A stretch of 64,000 nucleotides of DNA from Aeromonas molluscorum 848 (GTDB lineage: Bacteria; Pseudomonadota; Gammaproteobacteria; Enterobacterales; Aeromonadaceae), in the NCBI RefSeq assembly GCF_000388115.1, contig NZ_AQGQ01000004.1:1-64000 (forward strand), given 5' to 3'. Shown here one piece after another: positions 1 through 8,980 of the stretch (its first letter is position 1; every line of letters begins with the position of its first letter). A program made the position numbers and the translations under genes. The notes beneath the pieces are model-generated. The model was not told where the DNA came from and made no database searches. It was given only the letters and a program-made list of their open reading frames with translations.

Positions 1-181
1 ACGTCCTCTCAAGGTATTCACACAATCGACAGTCCAGACAGTCAAAGGGGATGCCACAGGGCGACAGAGGGGCGTCCTCTCCATCTTCCTCGAACTCTTC
101 CAGTTCATCCCACAGGAAGGGCAGCAGGATCTCCTGTAGCCACTCCTGCTTGATCGCTGGTCCTATCCCCCAAGCATCCAT
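1..181 (-). CDS. Partial Cys-rich acidic protein, unknown function
   Basis: An open frame of 60 codons starts at ATG 181 and runs off the left edge of the window with no stop. The visible N-terminal part has an acidic stretch (EELEEFEEDGED-like composition around residues 27-38) followed by a Cys cluster with the spacing CGIPFDCLDC and a further Cys three residues on, which could bind metal. It begins five bases after the stop of the winged-helix gene at 186-731, so the two are probably co-transcribed. I do not recognise the family. It is too short to judge alone; the reading frame and tight spacing are the only support. Confidence 0.4.
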   Translation of the reverse strand, partial: MDAWGIGPAIKQEWLQEILLPFLWDELEEFEEDGEDAPLSPCGIPFDCLDCRLCEYLERT

Positions 182-185
182 AGGG

Positions 186-731
186 TCATCCCTTCATCAT
201 CGCTATGAGCTTCTGTAGGGCGCTCCTGTTGTGCTCTTGGCTGGCCTTCTGGCTGGCTTCCCACTCTTCCGGTGTCTTGGTGACTCGCTTGTGGTCGAAC
301 ATGGCGGACTTGTCCACAGACGAAGAAACGGGAGCGTGATCCTTGTTACTTTGTTTCTGTTTAAAAGAAGTCGAAGACTTAGCCGGACGCTTGGTGCTGG
401 GGGTACGGAAAAGGGCTAGGAGTGCCGACCCGATGCGGTACACAGAGGCCAGATTCCAGTTGGCTATCTGGGCGTGTTTCCGGAACTCGGTCTTGAAGAA
501 GCCGATGGCTTCCAGACGACGCAGAGAATTGCGGACTGTGCGTGTGGTACAACCGATACCCTTAGCGATGGTCCGCAGGTAGAGACTCGCAGCCCAGCCG
601 TGGGCCTTGTTCAGGTGTCGTGCGATGAAGAGGGCGACTTCTTTGGTGTAGTAGGTCCCGAAGGTGGACACTGGTTGCTTGGCTATGGTGGCGACAAGCT
701 GATCGCTGTGTTGTAGAATCGTAACTGACAT
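186..731 (-). CDS. Winged-helix / HTH domain protein, possibly replication- or element-linked
   Basis: A 181-residue protein with an N-terminal winged-helix-like region (about residues 25-95) containing TIAKGIGCTTRTVRNSLRRL, which reads as a recognition helix, followed by a Lys/Ser/Thr-rich low-complexity tail. This layout resembles helix-turn-helix proteins of plasmids and integrated elements, but I cannot name a family. ATG 731 is preferred over the in-frame GTG 737. Neither has a good Shine-Dalgarno. Three CGTAAC repeats lie over its start and just upstream, which may be an autoregulatory site. A Cys-rich partial gene follows five bases downstream. The sequence supports a DNA-binding role, but the biological process is unknown. 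Confidence 0.6.
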   Translation of the reverse strand: MSVTILQHSDQLVATIAKQPVSTFGTYYTKEVALFIARHLNKAHGWAASLYLRTIAKGIGCTTRTVRNSLRRLEAIGFFKTEFRKHAQIANWNLASVYRIGSALLALFRTPSTKRPAKSSTSFKQKQSNKDHAPVSSSVDKSAMFDHKRVTKTPEEWEASQKASQEHNRSALQKLIAMMKG

Positions 732-777
732 AGGCACTGCTTTTTGTTATGCGCCCGCTACGTAACCACAGCGTAAC
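720..777. repeat. Three direct CGTAAC repeats at the start of the winged-helix gene
   Basis: CGTAAC occurs at 720-725, 761-766 and 772-777 in the same orientation. The centre-to-centre distances are 41 and 11 bases, close to whole turns of the helix, so a dimer or oligomer could read them from one face. One copy lies inside the first codons of the winged-helix gene and two lie just upstream, next to the end of the neighbouring Zn-ribbon gene. This may be an operator for the adjacent regulator. The repeats are short, so chance cannot be excluded. Confidence 0.35.
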
Positions 778-1532
778 TATCTGATTCTATTCACTTTCTC
801 CTGACGTTTCTTGAAGTCGAAGATCTCGTGCAGGGGGGCCGGCAAGGCCCAGTCACCCCCACAGCCCGGGCAGGCGCGCGCGCGCTCTTCTGCGGCACTC
901 AGACCGCCGACGCGGTAGAGATAGTAATAGACGGGGATGCCGGTCATCGTCTCGAGCCGCTTGCACAAGTCAGCGCCACGTCGTGCCAGACGGCTGCCAG
1001 GTTCGCCAATTTCGTGCAAGGCCGCATGCTCGGCAATGGATCCGTTCATCTGCAACTGGTCACAAGCCTCCCAATCTTCCTGCCACTTGATGATCTGTTT
1101 CTGATCGCCATTGGCGATGGTGGGTAGCCGGTAGAGGGGCACAGGGGCGAAGTGATCACCGCAGCGCAGCGGTGAGCAGCTGTGCAGGAAGCTGGTGTAG
1201 AGCAGTAACCAGCTCGGCCGCTCACAAGGGTCTGTGCCATCCGAGAGCAGATCGGCTCCCAGCAGTTGCAGCTTGGGGGCGAGCAGACCGGCCTGGTGCA
1301 AACCTTGTTCGGCCAGGCTGACCTGTTCACTCTGGTTATCCGGGTGCAGGCTGTCTTGCTCGGGACAGACCACCCGGCTGACGAAGTGGCCTTGTTGCAT
1401 GCTGGTGGGAAACTCCCGGCCCAGGATCTGACCCTGATAACGCAGCATGTCCAGGTAGTTGACGATGGCGCGCTCGGCTTCGCCGAGGGAGGTATCGCGG
1501 TAGCATTCGAAAGTCAGTTCGAGAATATACAT
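777..1532 (-). CDS. Zn-ribbon protein, DUF2310 family
   Basis: A 251-residue protein that I recognise as the DUF2310 family (Zn-ribbon-containing, possibly nucleic-acid-binding) found in Aeromonas, Shewanella and Vibrio relatives. It starts MYILELTFECY, typical of the family, and has a C-terminal CPGCGG knuckle at about residues 221-226, followed by a short basic tail. Its molecular role is not known. It sits 19 bases downstream of the small KfrA-like gene on the same strand, so the two probably form an operon. No signal peptide or membrane segment is visible. Confidence 0.8.
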   Translation of the reverse strand: MYILELTFECYRDTSLGEAERAIVNYLDMLRYQGQILGREFPTSMQQGHFVSRVVCPEQDSLHPDNQSEQVSLAEQGLHQAGLLAPKLQLLGADLLSDGTDPCERPSWLLLYTSFLHSCSPLRCGDHFAPVPLYRLPTIANGDQKQIIKWQEDWEACDQLQMNGSIAEHAALHEIGEPGSRLARRGADLCKRLETMTGIPVYYYLYRVGGLSAAEERARACPGCGGDWALPAPLHEIFDFKKRQEKVNRIR

Positions 1533-1551
1533 GGGTGGAGCTGGGCCTGGT

Positions 1552-1872
1552 TTAGCGGGGGTGGGTCATGAGGGTCAGCAGGCGATCCAGTTTCTGCTCG
1601 AGCCTGTCCAGCTGGGCCGCGAGGCTCTGCACGCTGGGCTCATGGATCAGGGGGGCCTGGTCGGACTGGGGCGTGCCATCCATGTCATGGGGTGACTGCA
1701 TCGGCTCGTCTTTCGTGTCTTTGAGTTGCGACTGCTTCCACTGACTGAGGCTCTTTAGCAACTCGGCCATGGGCACGGCCTGGCTCAGGCGTGCCTTGAC
1801 CATGGCGGTGGTGGGGGTGATGCCACGGGCTTTGAGCTCGTTGGCTATTTGGTGGATCTCGGCGGATGACAT
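1552..1872 (-). CDS. Small KfrA N-terminal-like DNA-binding protein
   Basis: A 106-residue protein whose N-terminus (residues 1-45, with GITPTTAMVKARL) resembles the KfrA N-terminal helix-turn-helix domain. The C-terminal part (about residues 78-102, LAAQLDRLEQKLDRLLTLM) has heptad-like leucines consistent with a short coiled coil. The middle is polar and probably disordered. A sequence-specific DNA-binding role is inferred from the domain alone. The gene lies between a DUF2789 gene and the DUF2310 Zn-ribbon gene, all on the minus strand. Confidence 0.65.
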   Translation of the reverse strand: MSSAEIHQIANELKARGITPTTAMVKARLSQAVPMAELLKSLSQWKQSQLKDTKDEPMQSPHDMDGTPQSDQAPLIHEPSVQSLAAQLDRLEQKLDRLLTLMTHPR

Positions 1873-1978
1873 TGATCTTCCTCTGGTTCTCTCTCACGGG
1901 GCAGGCATGCCAAGGTCCCATCTTGGCGGCGTTGGGCAGCCAGAGACTACCCTGACTGCGGCTTGGCGAACAGGGGCC

Positions 1979-2209
1979 TCATTGGCGCAGCAGCACATCG
2001 AGTTGATCTATGGCTGCGCTCCAGACGGCGTCATCGCGCCACGACTCCCGCAAAAAACTGGCCTGGGCGGCGTTCCAGAACGGGGCATCGCTCAGTTCCA
2101 GGCCGTCGCGCAAAGAGTGGTTGTCAATGAAGCGGCTCAGACTGGCCGCGTCGTTGGCCAGACCCAGCTGGGCGAAGAGGGCAGGCATGTCATGTACCAT
2201 GGGGTCCAT
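1979..2209 (-). CDS. DUF2789 family protein
   Basis: A 76-residue acidic protein matching the DUF2789 family pattern: an N-terminal HDMPALFAQLGLANDAASL, then FIDNH and a C-terminal helix ending in an LDVLL segment. Proteins of this family are small and cytosolic with no established function. The minus-strand sequence upstream has AAGGAGAAAG before the ATG and a TATAAT element at about 2236-2241, so the gene probably has its own promoter. Confidence 0.75.
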   Translation of the reverse strand: MDPMVHDMPALFAQLGLANDAASLSRFIDNHSLRDGLELSDAPFWNAAQASFLRESWRDDAVWSAAIDQLDVLLRQ

Positions 2210-2344
2210 TGTCTTTCTCCTTGAATAAACTCCTAGATTATAGACAGCCCGCTTCTCTTATTGGCTCTTGCGTACCCAGGGACAGTGTCTGGTGCCAGTC
2301 TCCGGCACGGGTAACAGACGCTTTCCCCTGGCAGGTCACGCATT

Positions 2345-2647
2345 TCATCCGCCGCCTGGCAGCCGGTGCGGGGGGATATCAATCCCGGCCACATTGAGCC
2401 CTTGCATGGTGAGGGTGCCAAGATAGTGGCTCTCGCCATCGCTGCTGAATTCAAACTCGTAGCAGGTGAGCAGACGCAATGGTCTGCGGGCAAGCCGCCT
2501 GTGGCTGCGAGCCACCGACAGAAGCTGCAACTCATGCTGCTTGCAGTAGCGCCTCAGGTATTGCCAGGCCAGCTCGGCCTGACGCCGCTGCTGCCAAAAC
2601 GCGCTGGCCAGACAGACCAGCAGCATGATCCAGAGCATTTCTTCCAT
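2345..2647 (-). CDS. DUF3301 family membrane-anchored protein
   Basis: A 100-residue protein with one hydrophobic N-terminal helix (about residues 4-18) followed by the QRRQAELAWQYLRRYCKQ region and a beta-rich C-terminus with YEFEFSSDGE, the usual DUF3301 layout. It is likely a single-pass inner-membrane protein with a cytosolic domain. Function is unknown. It follows the DUF3549 gene by 22 bases on the same strand, so it is probably in one operon with it. Confidence 0.75.
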   Translation of the reverse strand: MEEMLWIMLLVCLASAFWQQRRQAELAWQYLRRYCKQHELQLLSVARSHRRLARRPLRLLTCYEFEFSSDGESHYLGTLTMQGLNVAGIDIPPHRLPGGG

Positions 2648-2669
2648 GGACAGGCTCCTTGATGTCGGG

Positions 2670-3698
2670 TCAGTTTGCGTTGAACAGGCGACCGATAGCG
2701 CGGCTCAGCGCCGGGCTGCGATTCGGGCTGCGCAGGGTGGCGAGCACCTGGGGACGCAGCAGTGGCAGGGTGACCAGCTCGGCGAAGACCTGATTGAAGA
2801 AGGGGGTCGGTTGCTGCGCCAACTGCTCCAAAAAGAGATCGAGCAGCGGACCGTGTTGCAGATCTGGCCAGAGCCGTCCGGCAATGGCGAGCAGCAGGCT
2901 GGGGCTGGGCTGGGTCTCCAGCAGGGTCAGCAACTTGTTGGTACGTGCCTGGTTAGCGGGGGTGGCGGCGAAGGCGCGGCACAGGTAGGCCAGGGTCTCG
3001 GGATCAGGAGAGGCGCACTCCTGCTCCTTGCCAAGGCGCTCGAGCAGGGCCCCTTGCAGCGCCGGTGGCAGGGCTGCACTCTCCAGACTCTGGCACAGGG
3101 CATGAAGCGGCTCATTGGGCAGACGTGCCATGGCTTTGCACACCAGTGCCAGATTGCTCTCTTGCTGCAAGCGCTCGGCGAAGTCGGCAAAGCCCTGCAG
3201 GCCAAGTTGTTGCCAGCCATCCTGCCCAGGCGCAACCAGATAGTGGCACAGACCCTGATAATAACTGGAGGGTGCCTGTTCGAGCTGGCGTCCCAGTTTT
3301 GCATGCAGGCTGGCCATTTTGGCTTCGGCCGGGCGGAAGGTGTACGGATTGTCTGCCAGTCGCTTGGCGGTGGCATCGTCCAGATCGCCGGTGAGTTTGT
3401 AGCCTAGCGTCTCGGCTACCAGATCCATGAAATGCTTGGGGCCGGCCGAGATGAGCAGGCCTCGCTCATCGAGGGCAAACTTGAGGAACCAGAGGTAATG
3501 TTTCTCCTCGGTCGCTTGAAAGAAATGCACCCCCAGCCAGGCGTGCTGCTGCAACGGCCAGGGGTAGGGAATGGCCTGCTGCTCGATGCGGACAAACTCG
3601 GCGCTGTCGAGGGGGCGAACCTGGCGACCCAGATCAAACAACTGGAATTGGGTCTCGGCCTGGGTCAGGAAGTCGGTCAGGGTATTGATGGTGGTCAT
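2670..3698 (-). CDS. DUF3549 family protein
   Basis: A protein of about 342 residues that fits the DUF3549 family of gammaproteobacteria: an N-terminal TINTLTDFLTQAETQFQLFD start, a YPWPLQQHAWLGVHFF core and a helical C-terminal half. The function is not known. I chose ATG 3698 because family members begin very near the TINTL motif. An in-frame ATG at 3722 would add eight residues. Neither start has a clear ribosome-binding site. A TATAAT on the minus strand just upstream (about 3731-3736) is a plausible -10 element. It is divergent from yqcC. Confidence 0.8.
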   Translation of the reverse strand: MTTINTLTDFLTQAETQFQLFDLGRQVRPLDSAEFVRIEQQAIPYPWPLQQHAWLGVHFFQATEEKHYLWFLKFALDERGLLISAGPKHFMDLVAETLGYKLTGDLDDATAKRLADNPYTFRPAEAKMASLHAKLGRQLEQAPSSYYQGLCHYLVAPGQDGWQQLGLQGFADFAERLQQESNLALVCKAMARLPNEPLHALCQSLESAALPPALQGALLERLGKEQECASPDPETLAYLCRAFAATPANQARTNKLLTLLETQPSPSLLLAIAGRLWPDLQHGPLLDLFLEQLAQQPTPFFNQVFAELVTLPLLRPQVLATLRSPNRSPALSRAIGRLFNAN

Positions 3699-3952
3699 GG
3701 CATGGGGTGGCTGATGAGTCATGGCCCCGATTATAAGGAGCTAGCTCCAGATAGCCAGCAGGGCGGAGATGGACTGGCAGCCGGGGACCTGGCGCAGCCC
3801 CTCTGCCTAAGCCTGGTGAGATTGTGTATAGTGGCGCCCCTTTCGATAGCCCGGGTTAACCGCGTTGCGCCTTGCATTCGCCGGGTTATCTATGACGACA
3901 AGTGGTGGCCGGCGCAACGAGCCCGGTTTGCAGAAATCGTGAGGAGTTGATG

Positions 3953-4288
3953 ATGAACAAGTATCTGTTGGTGGCTGGCCTGCTGGGTGAGCTGAGCGCC
4001 GAGTTGCAGCGTTTGGATCGCTGGCAGCTTGATCATCCCGGTGAAGAGGCACTTGCCAGCACACTGCCATTTTGTGTCGATACCCTGAATTTCGACCAGT
4101 GGTTGCAGTTCGTGCTGATCCCGCGCATGGAACAGTTGGTGCTGCAACAGGCGCCATTGCCGAGCAGCGTCTCTATCTATCCCATGGCGAGTGAAAGCTA
4201 TAAGGAAGAGCTGGCGGAGGTGACTGACTTGTTGCGGCTCATCGCCCGTTTCGATCTGCTGCTCTCTGGCAAAGTGGTGGAACAGTGA
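3953..4288 (+). CDS. yqcC: YqcC family protein
   Basis: A 111-residue cytosolic protein of the YqcC family, with the characteristic LPFCVDTLNFDQWLQFVLIPRM motif region around residues 40-60. The function is unknown. It is the first gene of yqcC-truC-yqcA, the same order as in E. coli. Two adjacent ATG codons occur at 3950 and 3953. GAGGAG at 3941-3946 gives a proper spacing of six bases only to the second, so 3953 is chosen. Its stop overlaps the GTG start of truC (GTGA), which suggests translational coupling. Confidence 0.85.
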   Translation: MNKYLLVAGLLGELSAELQRLDRWQLDHPGEEALASTLPFCVDTLNFDQWLQFVLIPRMEQLVLQQAPLPSSVSIYPMASESYKEELAEVTDLLRLIARFDLLLSGKVVEQ

Positions 4289-5142
4289 GCCATCTCAGCT
4301 CCCTTGCGGATGAGCTGAGGTCGGCTGGGCAAGAGGATGGCGCCATGCACGCTCCTTCGTCCCAGGAGTCGCTGCCAGCGGATGAGCCGCAGATGGACGA
4401 ACTGAAGCCGACTCTGCTCTATCAGGATGACTGGTTGGTGGCGGTCAATAAACCCTCAGGGCTGCTGGTGCACCGCAGCTGGCTCGAAAAGGGAGAGACC
4501 CGCTTCGCCATGCAGATGACCCGGGATCTCATCGGTGGACGTCATGTTTACCCGGTGCATCGTCTCGACAGGCCCACGTCGGGTGTCCTGCTCTTTGCCC
4601 TGAACCCGGAGGTGGCGCGCAGCCTGACCGAGGCCTTTAGCGAGCGGCGGGTACACAAAGAGTATCTGGCGCTGGTACGTGGATGGGCCCCCGAGCAGGG
4701 AGTGATCGACTATCCGCTCAAAGAGCAGCTGGACAAGATTGCCGATGCCCTTGCCGCACGGGACAAACCCGCCCAGGAGGCGGTGACCAGCTTCAGGCGT
4801 CTGCACCAGGTCGAGTTGCCCCATGCGGTTTCCAAGCAGCATGCCACCAGTCGTTATAGCCTGGTGCGACTCTTCCCCCACACGGGGCGCAAGCACCAGC
4901 TGCGTCGTCATATGGAGCACCTTTTCCACCCCATGGTCGGTGATACCACCCATGGAGATGGTCGCCATAACCGGTTCTTCCGAGCACATTTTGGCTGCCA
5001 GCGCCTGTTGCTGGTGGCTCGTACCCTCAGTTTCGAGCATCCAGTGCTCAAGGTGCCCATGCGTATTCAGGCTCCCCTTGGTGACGAGTTGCTGACGCTG
5101 TTTGGCAAGCTTGGCTGGCCAGCAAGCGAGAGCGACTACTGA
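4285..5142 (+). CDS. truC: tRNA pseudouridine(65) synthase TruC
   Basis: A pseudouridine synthase of the RluA superfamily that modifies U65 in tRNA(Ile1) and tRNA(Asp). The catalytic motif HRLDRPTSG is present, with the nucleophilic Asp at about residue 95. The pocket motif HTGRKHQLRRHM follows in the C-terminal half. The E. coli enzyme starts close to the LLYQDDWLVAVNKPSG motif, which here is about 40 residues in. The GTG at 4285 overlaps the yqcC stop and gives a Ser/Glu-rich extension; ATG 4393 would give the conventional N-terminus. Identity is certain, the start is not. Confidence 0.9.
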   Translation: MSHLSSLADELRSAGQEDGAMHAPSSQESLPADEPQMDELKPTLLYQDDWLVAVNKPSGLLVHRSWLEKGETRFAMQMTRDLIGGRHVYPVHRLDRPTSGVLLFALNPEVARSLTEAFSERRVHKEYLALVRGWAPEQGVIDYPLKEQLDKIADALAARDKPAQEAVTSFRRLHQVELPHAVSKQHATSRYSLVRLFPHTGRKHQLRRHMEHLFHPMVGDTTHGDGRHNRFFRAHFGCQRLLLVARTLSFEHPVLKVPMRIQAPLGDELLTLFGKLGWPASESDY

Positions 5143-5247
5143 GGTTTACCAGCTTAACACCAGTGAAATCAGTGTATTGATCTCTTGACCTGTCCCCGGG
5201 GTTTTTGCTGTGGCATGCTGGAACCATTCCCAAGTCGAGGAGGTGAA

Positions 5248-5688
5248 ATGGCACAGATAGATATAGTGGTGGGTAGCGTCTACGGCGCCGCTTTCCTGGT
5301 CGCTGAGACCCTGATGGATGAATTGGCGGGCCAGGGCCATGAGTGCAGTCTGCATGAAGAGGCCCGCCTCGAGGACATCTCGCCGACGCGTTTCTTGTTG
5401 CTCGTTTCGGCAACCACCGGGCAGGGGGATGTCCCTCCCAATCTGGAAGCCTTCGCCGCCGACCTCAGGGAGCGGGCGCCCTATATGAAGGGACTCCATT
5501 ACGCGCTGGTTGCCATGGGCGACAGCAGCTATGAACATTTCTGCGGTGCAGGCCGTCAGCTCGATACCTTGTTACTGGAATTGGGGGCTCAGGCCTTGCA
5601 GCCCAGGTTGGAAATTGATGCGACTGTGGTCGACGAACCTGAAGTGGTCGCGCTGGCCTGGCTAAGAGAGTGGCAGGGACAACTCTGA
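5248..5688 (+). CDS. yqcA: Flavodoxin-like protein YqcA
   Basis: A 146-residue short-chain flavodoxin of the MioC/YqcA type. The FMN-binding loops are visible: VGSVYGAA near the N-terminus, SATTGQGDVP around residue 55 and MGDSSYEHFC around residue 92. It is probably a cytosolic one-electron carrier; its partner is not known from the sequence. ATG 5248 is preceded by GAGGAGG at 5237-5243. The gene closes the yqcC-truC-yqcA group and is followed by a strong terminator. Confidence 0.88.
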   Translation: MAQIDIVVGSVYGAAFLVAETLMDELAGQGHECSLHEEARLEDISPTRFLLLVSATTGQGDVPPNLEAFAADLRERAPYMKGLHYALVAMGDSSYEHFCGAGRQLDTLLLELGAQALQPRLEIDATVVDEPEVVALAWLREWQGQL

Positions 5689-5734
5689 TTAATTGCCTCA
5701 TTAATGTACTCATGTCGTTATTTATAAGCGACAA

Positions 5735-5767
5735 AACGGGCCCTCAATATTGGGCCCGTTATTTTTT
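5735..5767 (+). terminator. Rho-independent terminator after yqcA
   Basis: A perfect nine-base stem (AACGGGCCC at 5735-5743, GGGCCCGTT at 5752-5760) with an eight-base loop is followed by ATTTTTT. It ends the yqcC-truC-yqcA unit. Confidence 0.9.
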
Positions 5768-6091
5768 CTGAAATCCTTTCCTGCCGATGCATTATTTCGC
5801 ACCCTCGCCTTGACGGATTAGAGTATCAACTCTGGATATAGGGAAGATAAAAGTTCGACTTGTCGACAAGTCTTAAATTTAAAAGTTCCTCATTGAAAGC
5901 GATTTCAGTCATGTTTTTGTCATTGTTTTGCTGGTTTATTACTTGGTGTTCGATGCGAATTAATTGATGACACCGTTTTCAGCTTGTGTGGTTGTAGTTG
6001 TTTTCTAATTATATTGGTGAGTTGTGGTTGTCTTGTACGCTAATTGAGGTGTTATTAGCTTGCAGGGGTAAGGCTGTGCTGTTTGTCCCTG
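5768..6091. other. AT-rich non-coding stretch upstream of the lamB promoter
   Basis: About 320 bases that are clearly more AT-rich than the surrounding genes, with no convincing open frame. I looked for MalT boxes (GGAKGA core) and found none that is clean in the right position. The stretch probably holds upstream regulatory DNA for lamB, but nothing specific can be assigned. Confidence 0.5.
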
Positions 6092-6137
6092 TTTTGTGAA
6101 TTAGCTCATGTTTGTGCCCATATCGCCTACCTATAAT
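6092..6137 (+). promoter_or_regulatory. Candidate CRP-dependent lamB promoter (class II)
   Basis: TGTGA-N6-TCATG at 6095-6110 matches the CRP consensus TGTGA-N6-TCACA in eight of ten positions. A perfect TATAAT follows at 6132-6137, while the -35 hexamer (6109-6114) is poor. With a start near 6144 the CRP site is centred at about -41.5, the class II activator position. This fits carbon-catabolite control of a maltoporin gene. Confidence 0.65.
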
Positions 6138-6183
6138 CGACCCCGGTTATCACCCAAACGTTTTTATGGTGATAGGAAGTTAA

Positions 6184-7485
<1,302 letters not shown>

Positions 7486-7509
7486 GCCCGACTTTCAGTT
7501 AAGTTAGTG

Positions 7510-7538
7510 ACTGCCCCCACTTGGGGGCAGTTTCGTTT
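7510..7538 (+). terminator. Hairpin between lamB and malM, possible attenuator
   Basis: CTGCCCCC (7511-7518) pairs perfectly with GGGGGCAG (7523-7530) around the loop ACTT and is followed by TTTCGTTT. As malM follows at 7577 in the same direction, the hairpin may only partly stop transcription, or may protect the lamB mRNA 3' end, giving less malM than lamB. Confidence 0.7.
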
Positions 7539-7576
7539 CGCCGGGTAACGGCCACCGGATAAGAGGGATAATAAGA

Positions 7577-8554
7577 ATGACGCTGGTAAAGATGTCGATT
7601 GCCGCCGCAGTGACCGTCTGGTTGACCGGTTGTGCGGGTAATATGGGCGTGCCCTTGCAAGAGCATGCGGCCGTTCTGGACAATGCTGAACAGGCCAAGC
7701 AAGCCCTGTCACAGGCCAGCAATTGCTGCGCTGGTTTCAATGAGTTCCAATACGCGAATCTGCCGGAAGGGGAGACCCTGCTTAGCCTGGATGGCAAGCA
7801 GCCCAGCTACCGTTTCGATGAAGGCATGAGCTATTTTGCCGCTTACCGTCTGCCCAAAGACACGGGCAACCTCTATATCCGCTTGGCCTCACAGGTTGGC
7901 AAAACCGTGCTGCAACCCAAGGTGATCATGTTGGATGCCAACTTCAAGGTGACCCGTGTACTGGGTGCCTCTGTGTTCGCTTATCAGCCAGCTCACCTGA
8001 TGGATGCCGATCGCATCGAGGGCAAGGTGTTTGTCGATCGCAGCATGCCGGGTAATCCCGCCAGCGAGACCTATATGGTGGTCTATGCACCTGCCGATCA
8101 GTTGAGTGGTTCCACCACCATCTTGCATCCAGCCAAGGCCTTTGCTCGGGCCAATAACACAGTCGAACCCAATATCAAGGATCCAGTGATCCCGCACTCC
8201 CCCTGGGGACTGGTTCAGATAGTGGTCACCGACATGGCCAAGGCGCAGGGTATTGAGGCTGTGTTCAAACCTGAATATGCCGATAAAGTTGCCATGAGCC
8301 AGGGCCAGCAGGCCGCGGGTGTCGCGGCTACTACTGCAGTGGCAACCAGTACCGCCTTGGTGGCGAGGGCGCCAAGCAAGCCTGCTCCTGCCATGCTGAG
8401 CGAGACAGAGGCGTTCTATCAGTCGCAAATAGAGAAAGCGGTCAAGGCCGGAGATATTGATAAGGCGATGCAACTGGTCAATGAAGCCGAGCGAGGTGGC
8501 TCTACTAGAGCCAAGTCCGTGTTTGTTGATGCGGTGAAAAAATCCCAGAAATAA
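7577..8554 (+). CDS. malM: Maltose operon periplasmic lipoprotein MalM
   Basis: A 325-residue MalM family protein. The N-terminus has a lipobox VWLTGC with the acylated Cys at residue 19, and Ala at +2 predicts outer-membrane sorting (in E. coli MalM is usually described as periplasmic). The core contains LASQVGKTVLQPKV and the C-terminal quarter has a linker rich in Ala/Thr/Ser followed by an alpha-helical segment. Its exact role in maltodextrin use is unclear in any species. It lies directly downstream of lamB, as in E. coli, and a terminator follows. Confidence 0.92.
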   Translation: MTLVKMSIAAAVTVWLTGCAGNMGVPLQEHAAVLDNAEQAKQALSQASNCCAGFNEFQYANLPEGETLLSLDGKQPSYRFDEGMSYFAAYRLPKDTGNLYIRLASQVGKTVLQPKVIMLDANFKVTRVLGASVFAYQPAHLMDADRIEGKVFVDRSMPGNPASETYMVVYAPADQLSGSTTILHPAKAFARANNTVEPNIKDPVIPHSPWGLVQIVVTDMAKAQGIEAVFKPEYADKVAMSQGQQAAGVAATTAVATSTALVARAPSKPAPAMLSETEAFYQSQIEKAVKAGDIDKAMQLVNEAERGGSTRAKSVFVDAVKKSQK

Positions 8555-8586
8555 TAATGTGGTTTTTATCATCCACTATATTTATC

Positions 8587-8613
8587 AGGCCTCCATTGTC
8601 GGGGGCCTTTTTA
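8587..8613 (+). terminator. Rho-independent terminator after malM
   Basis: AGGCCTCC at 8587-8594 pairs with GGGGGCCT at 8601-8608 (one G-U pair), followed by a run of T. It ends the lamB-malM transcript. Confidence 0.88.
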
Positions 8614-8980
8614 ATGGTTATATTGTTTCTACAAAAGAGAGTTAAGTGGTTACACTGGGTTACGCTGCGTTTCTTTTTATTACGAATAGAGATGTTAAGA
8701 TGCAATTTGAAACGGCACTTTTCATTAATTTGAAATACAGTAGTGTTGCCGATTTACAGCCAAAAAACGACATTTAACATTTATTAAAATCATCTTGTGA
8801 TCTCCCCTCCAAATTTCCTATCTGCTAATTTCAGAGTAAAGAATTTCCCTTTTCTCTGGGTTATATTGTTCTCGTCAAAATAAAAAACACCCGATCTCCC
8901 TTTTCCGGTTAGCTTTCATCCCCATGATAGGCTTAACTTCGAATGGGTCCGTTAGGGAACAATCATTCAGGAGTACACAC
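8614..8980 (+). promoter_or_regulatory. AT-rich ptsG upstream region with two AATTTGAAA repeats
   Basis: A gene-free, AT-rich stretch upstream of ptsG. It holds a direct repeat of AATTTGAAA at 8704-8712 and 8727-8735, which could be an operator, and a CRP-like half site TTGTGATC near 8795. The ribosome-binding site AGGAG (8969-8973) is seven bases before ATG 8981. In E. coli this region carries Mlc and CRP sites and the SgrS sRNA target. I cannot identify exact equivalents here. Confidence 0.4.
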
